Source of the DNA: an uncultured Sulfurovum sp.
Lineage (GTDB): Bacteria; Campylobacterota; Campylobacteria; Campylobacterales; Sulfurovaceae
Assembly: GCA_902727935.1 (NCBI GenBank)
Contig: CACVAX010000018.1
Span: 58,825 to 122,824, forward strand
Length of the DNA: 64,000 nucleotides
Reading direction: 5' to 3'
Positions within the stretch are counted from its first letter, which is position 1. Every line of letters begins with the position of its first letter. The notes under the pieces were generated by a model. The model was not told the DNA's origin. It saw only the letters and a list, made by a program, of their open reading frames with translations, and did not search any database. Position numbers and translations under genes: made by a program. Positions 62,434 through 64,000 of this stretch are shown here, piece by piece.

Positions 62434-62540
62434 TAGATAGTTTGCACAGGCAGATGTTAGTGTTACTCCAGAACTCGACTAACTGAACTTCCTCCTTTTA
62501 ATAAACCCTTCAGTCCCTATCTGCCTGTGCAAACTACCTA
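62434..62540 (+). ncRNA. Putative three-way-junction small RNA with anti-Shine-Dalgarno loop (element H2)
   Basis: An 18-bp perfect stem (62438-62455 with 62519-62536), extended outward by three more pairs after one mismatch. Inside it two hairpins follow each other: GTTAGT/ACTAAC (62456-62461 with 62478-62483), loop with ACTCC, and TGAA/TTCA (62484-62487 with 62509-62512), loop CTTCCTCCTTTTAATAAACCC. The order of the hairpins and the loop motifs match elements A and B. It ends 30 bases before the next gene, whose AGGAAG site could pair with CTTCCT in the loop. Confidence 0.6.
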
Positions 62541-62569
62541 GTTTAAGATAGTAAATCAATAGGAAGCCT

Positions 62570-63436
62570 ATGAAAGAGTTTATCGAAGTCTACAAATTGC
62601 ATCAAGAAAACATTGAAGCATTGATTATGAATACCCTTAAAAATAACAGTACCATTCATAATGAAATAGAAATTTATGAAGAGCATTTTAAAACTTTTCC
62701 TTCCATGGAACTACTCTATATTACAGATGAAAATTCTCTTCAAACAACAGCCAATATTTATCGCAACAAATCAGATGAAGAAGGAAGAGGGCAAAACAGA
62801 ACGTATTTGGAAAAAAAGTTAACAAAGAAAAATGAACAGTTCTCTTTTAGTGAACCTTATCTTAGTTCGGCTACAGGCAATATTTGTATTACCGTAATGA
62901 AAAGAGAAAAAAATCATAATGTTTTTATAGATTTTTCACTTAGTCAATTGATTGGACGTTTGGGATTAATAGAGTTGCATCCTACTTTTGATACTTTTTT
63001 AAAACTTTTTTATCAAGTGATTGGTTTTTCATTGATGTTTTTTGCCTTTTTAGCCATTGGCTATGCACTCTTTTCATTTTTTACCCATTTAATAGACGAT
63101 GGCTTTACCATTGATGCTTTATTTAAACCCATTGTCTCTATTACTTTGGGTCTTGCTATTTTTGATTTGGCTAAAACGATATTGGAGCGTGAAGTTTATT
63201 TTAAAAGTTATGGAAAAAAGAGTGAAGATGATAAGCTCTTAAAAAAGTTTTCCATTGCTATTATTATTGCACTTTCGATTGAAGCCTTAATGGTTGTATT
63301 TAAGATAGCACTGCATGATTATACAGATATGATACATGCCCTATATCTTATTGTAGGGATTGGTGTGATTATTAGCTCGTTGGGTATTTATAATTATTTA
63401 TCAAACAAAAAAGAAGAAAAAAATAGAGAAGTCTAA
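62570..63436 (+). CDS. PDC-sensor membrane protein without output domain
   Basis: 288 residues. The N-terminal 140 residues look like a PDC/Cache-type ligand-binding domain (LLYITDENSLQTTANIYRN, a GRGQNRTYLEK segment and the strand FSFSEPYLSSATGNICITV). There is no leading membrane helix in the chain as called. Four to five membrane segments follow (about 145-170, 185-200, 220-245, 255-278), with a short cytoplasmic end; kinase, GGDEF or methyl-accepting domains are absent. The ATG has an ATAGGAAGCC site. Structured elements H1 and H2 lie upstream and may be its leader or separate RNAs. Confidence 0.75.
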   Translation: MKEFIEVYKLHQENIEALIMNTLKNNSTIHNEIEIYEEHFKTFPSMELLYITDENSLQTTANIYRNKSDEEGRGQNRTYLEKKLTKKNEQFSFSEPYLSSATGNICITVMKREKNHNVFIDFSLSQLIGRLGLIELHPTFDTFLKLFYQVIGFSLMFFAFLAIGYALFSFFTHLIDDGFTIDALFKPIVSITLGLAIFDLAKTILEREVYFKSYGKKSEDDKLLKKFSIAIIIALSIEALMVVFKIALHDYTDMIHALYLIVGIGVIISSLGIYNYLSNKKEEKNREV

Positions 63437-63463
63437 AGTTAATAATAGACTTCTTTCCTAAAC

Positions 63464-63868
63464 TTAACCCTTTGTTTTATTAGAAACAATATATTTCCCA
63501 GCACCCATAAAAAGAAGAGATAATGCACCCATTAAAAAGAACATTTGTACTTCAATACCCCATGCACCTTGTTTGGTTAAGCTCAAAATATCTTCCATAT
63601 GAACCAAATAGATAGCCCCTACCATTGTAAAAACTACTGTTAATGCAGAGAGTCTTACTTGAATTCCTAAGATAATGAGTATGGGTGCTAACACTTCTCC
63701 TATATAAACCCCATAAGCTATTTGTGCAGGTAATCCAGCTGTTACTAAGGTCTCTTCTATAAACCCAATACCATGTTGAAGTTTAGCAATACCATGAAAG
63801 AGCATAAGTCCTCCTACCATAAGTCTTAAAATCAACTTACCCAAGTCATCATTGTGAAAAATTTTCAT
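63464..63868 (-). CDS. DoxX-family membrane protein
   Basis: 134 residues from the ATG at 63868, with AAGGA before it; an ATG at 63901 lies upstream of that site. Four membrane helices and the family start LILRLMVGGLMLFHGIAKL, with the conserved GxxK and GYGVYIGEVLAP-type second helix, identify DoxX. Members are linked to quinone-dependent thiosulfate oxidation in archaea, but in most bacteria their role is unknown. It converges with the PDC-sensor gene with 27 bases between. Confidence 0.85.
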   Translation of the reverse strand: MKIFHNDDLGKLILRLMVGGLMLFHGIAKLQHGIGFIEETLVTAGLPAQIAYGVYIGEVLAPILIILGIQVRLSALTVVFTMVGAIYLVHMEDILSLTKQGAWGIEVQMFFLMGALSLLFMGAGKYIVSNKTKG

Positions 63869-64000
63869 TGTCAATCCTTCGTATAATAGATAACCAACCA
63901 AATGATAAAATAAGGTTGGTCAAACAATAACGACTCATAGTTTTCACAAAAGCTAATAGTAAACAAGTTTCTTTCCTTTTTGGACAATAGTACCAACAGA

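Overview
The window reads as chromosomal DNA of a Campylobacterota (epsilonproteobacterial) chemolithotroph of the Sulfurimonas/Sulfurovum/Arcobacter kind. The supports are an AT-rich sequence, a sox thiosulfate-oxidation gene at the left edge, a short BioB, a DNA topoisomerase I with four C-terminal zinc fingers, rpmI-rplT with no infC, many lipoproteins and c-type cytochrome proteins, and -10 boxes (TATAAT) without an obvious -35. I see no rRNA, tRNA, prophage, transposase or CRISPR array. Genus assignment is inference.

Layout. 1-1.7 kb: end of a sox cluster (soxY tail, soxZ, SoxH-like metallo-beta-lactamase-fold protein). 1.9-6.4 kb: TPR protein, thioredoxin-like pair, a prolyl-isomerase-like/HupE-UreJ pair, and an unknown membrane protein. 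6.5-13.6 kb: topA, phosphoesterase, thioredoxin-like and rhodanese-like pair, bioB, antiporter. 13.9-19.1 kb: a ferredoxin:thioredoxin-reductase-like/rhodanese fusion, lipoproteins, an NlpC/P60 hydrolase, a PAS protein and a putative zinc metalloprotease. 19.1-20.8 kb: rpmI, rplT and a sugar-phosphate transferase. 20.9-29.4 kb: bacterial alpha-2-macroglobulin and penicillin-binding protein 1C with a small lipoprotein between them. 29.5-37.8 kb: an 11-residue-repeat periplasmic protein, a very large duplicated membrane protein, and a FecR/OmpA/CHASE2-kinase operon. 37.7-48.6 kb: a minus-strand block with DUF1461, an outer-membrane barrel, a cadherin-like lipoprotein, a three-heme lipoprotein, a GMC oxidoreductase and its Tat-exported small subunit. 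48.8-54.9 kb: two-component system, DUF4331 protein, TPR protein and a second HupE/UreJ protein. 55-64 kb: amidotransferase, AAA-ATPase/nuclease-like protein, esterase, amt-glnK, a Crp-type regulator, a transporter, a PDC-type sensor and DoxX.

The most striking thing lies between genes. Four intergenic elements (one at 13.63-13.76 kb and three between 62.06 and 62.54 kb) fold into long stems that differ in sequence but keep the loop motif CCUCCUU followed by an A/U-rich ending in AUAA. This is complementary to a Shine-Dalgarno sequence and resembles the 3' tail of 16S rRNA. Three of the four form the same three-way junction, arms show compensatory changes, and the G-U versus A-C pairs point to the CCUCC strand as the transcript wherever they are informative. 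I interpret them as a paralogous family of anti-Shine-Dalgarno small RNAs.

Functional themes: sulfur oxidation and thiol/disulfide redox at the left, envelope and peptidoglycan maintenance in the middle, a periplasmic/outer-membrane redox block around 38-48 kb, and nitrogen assimilation and sensing at the right. Starts were re-chosen for several genes from ribosome-binding sites, signal peptides and family length.
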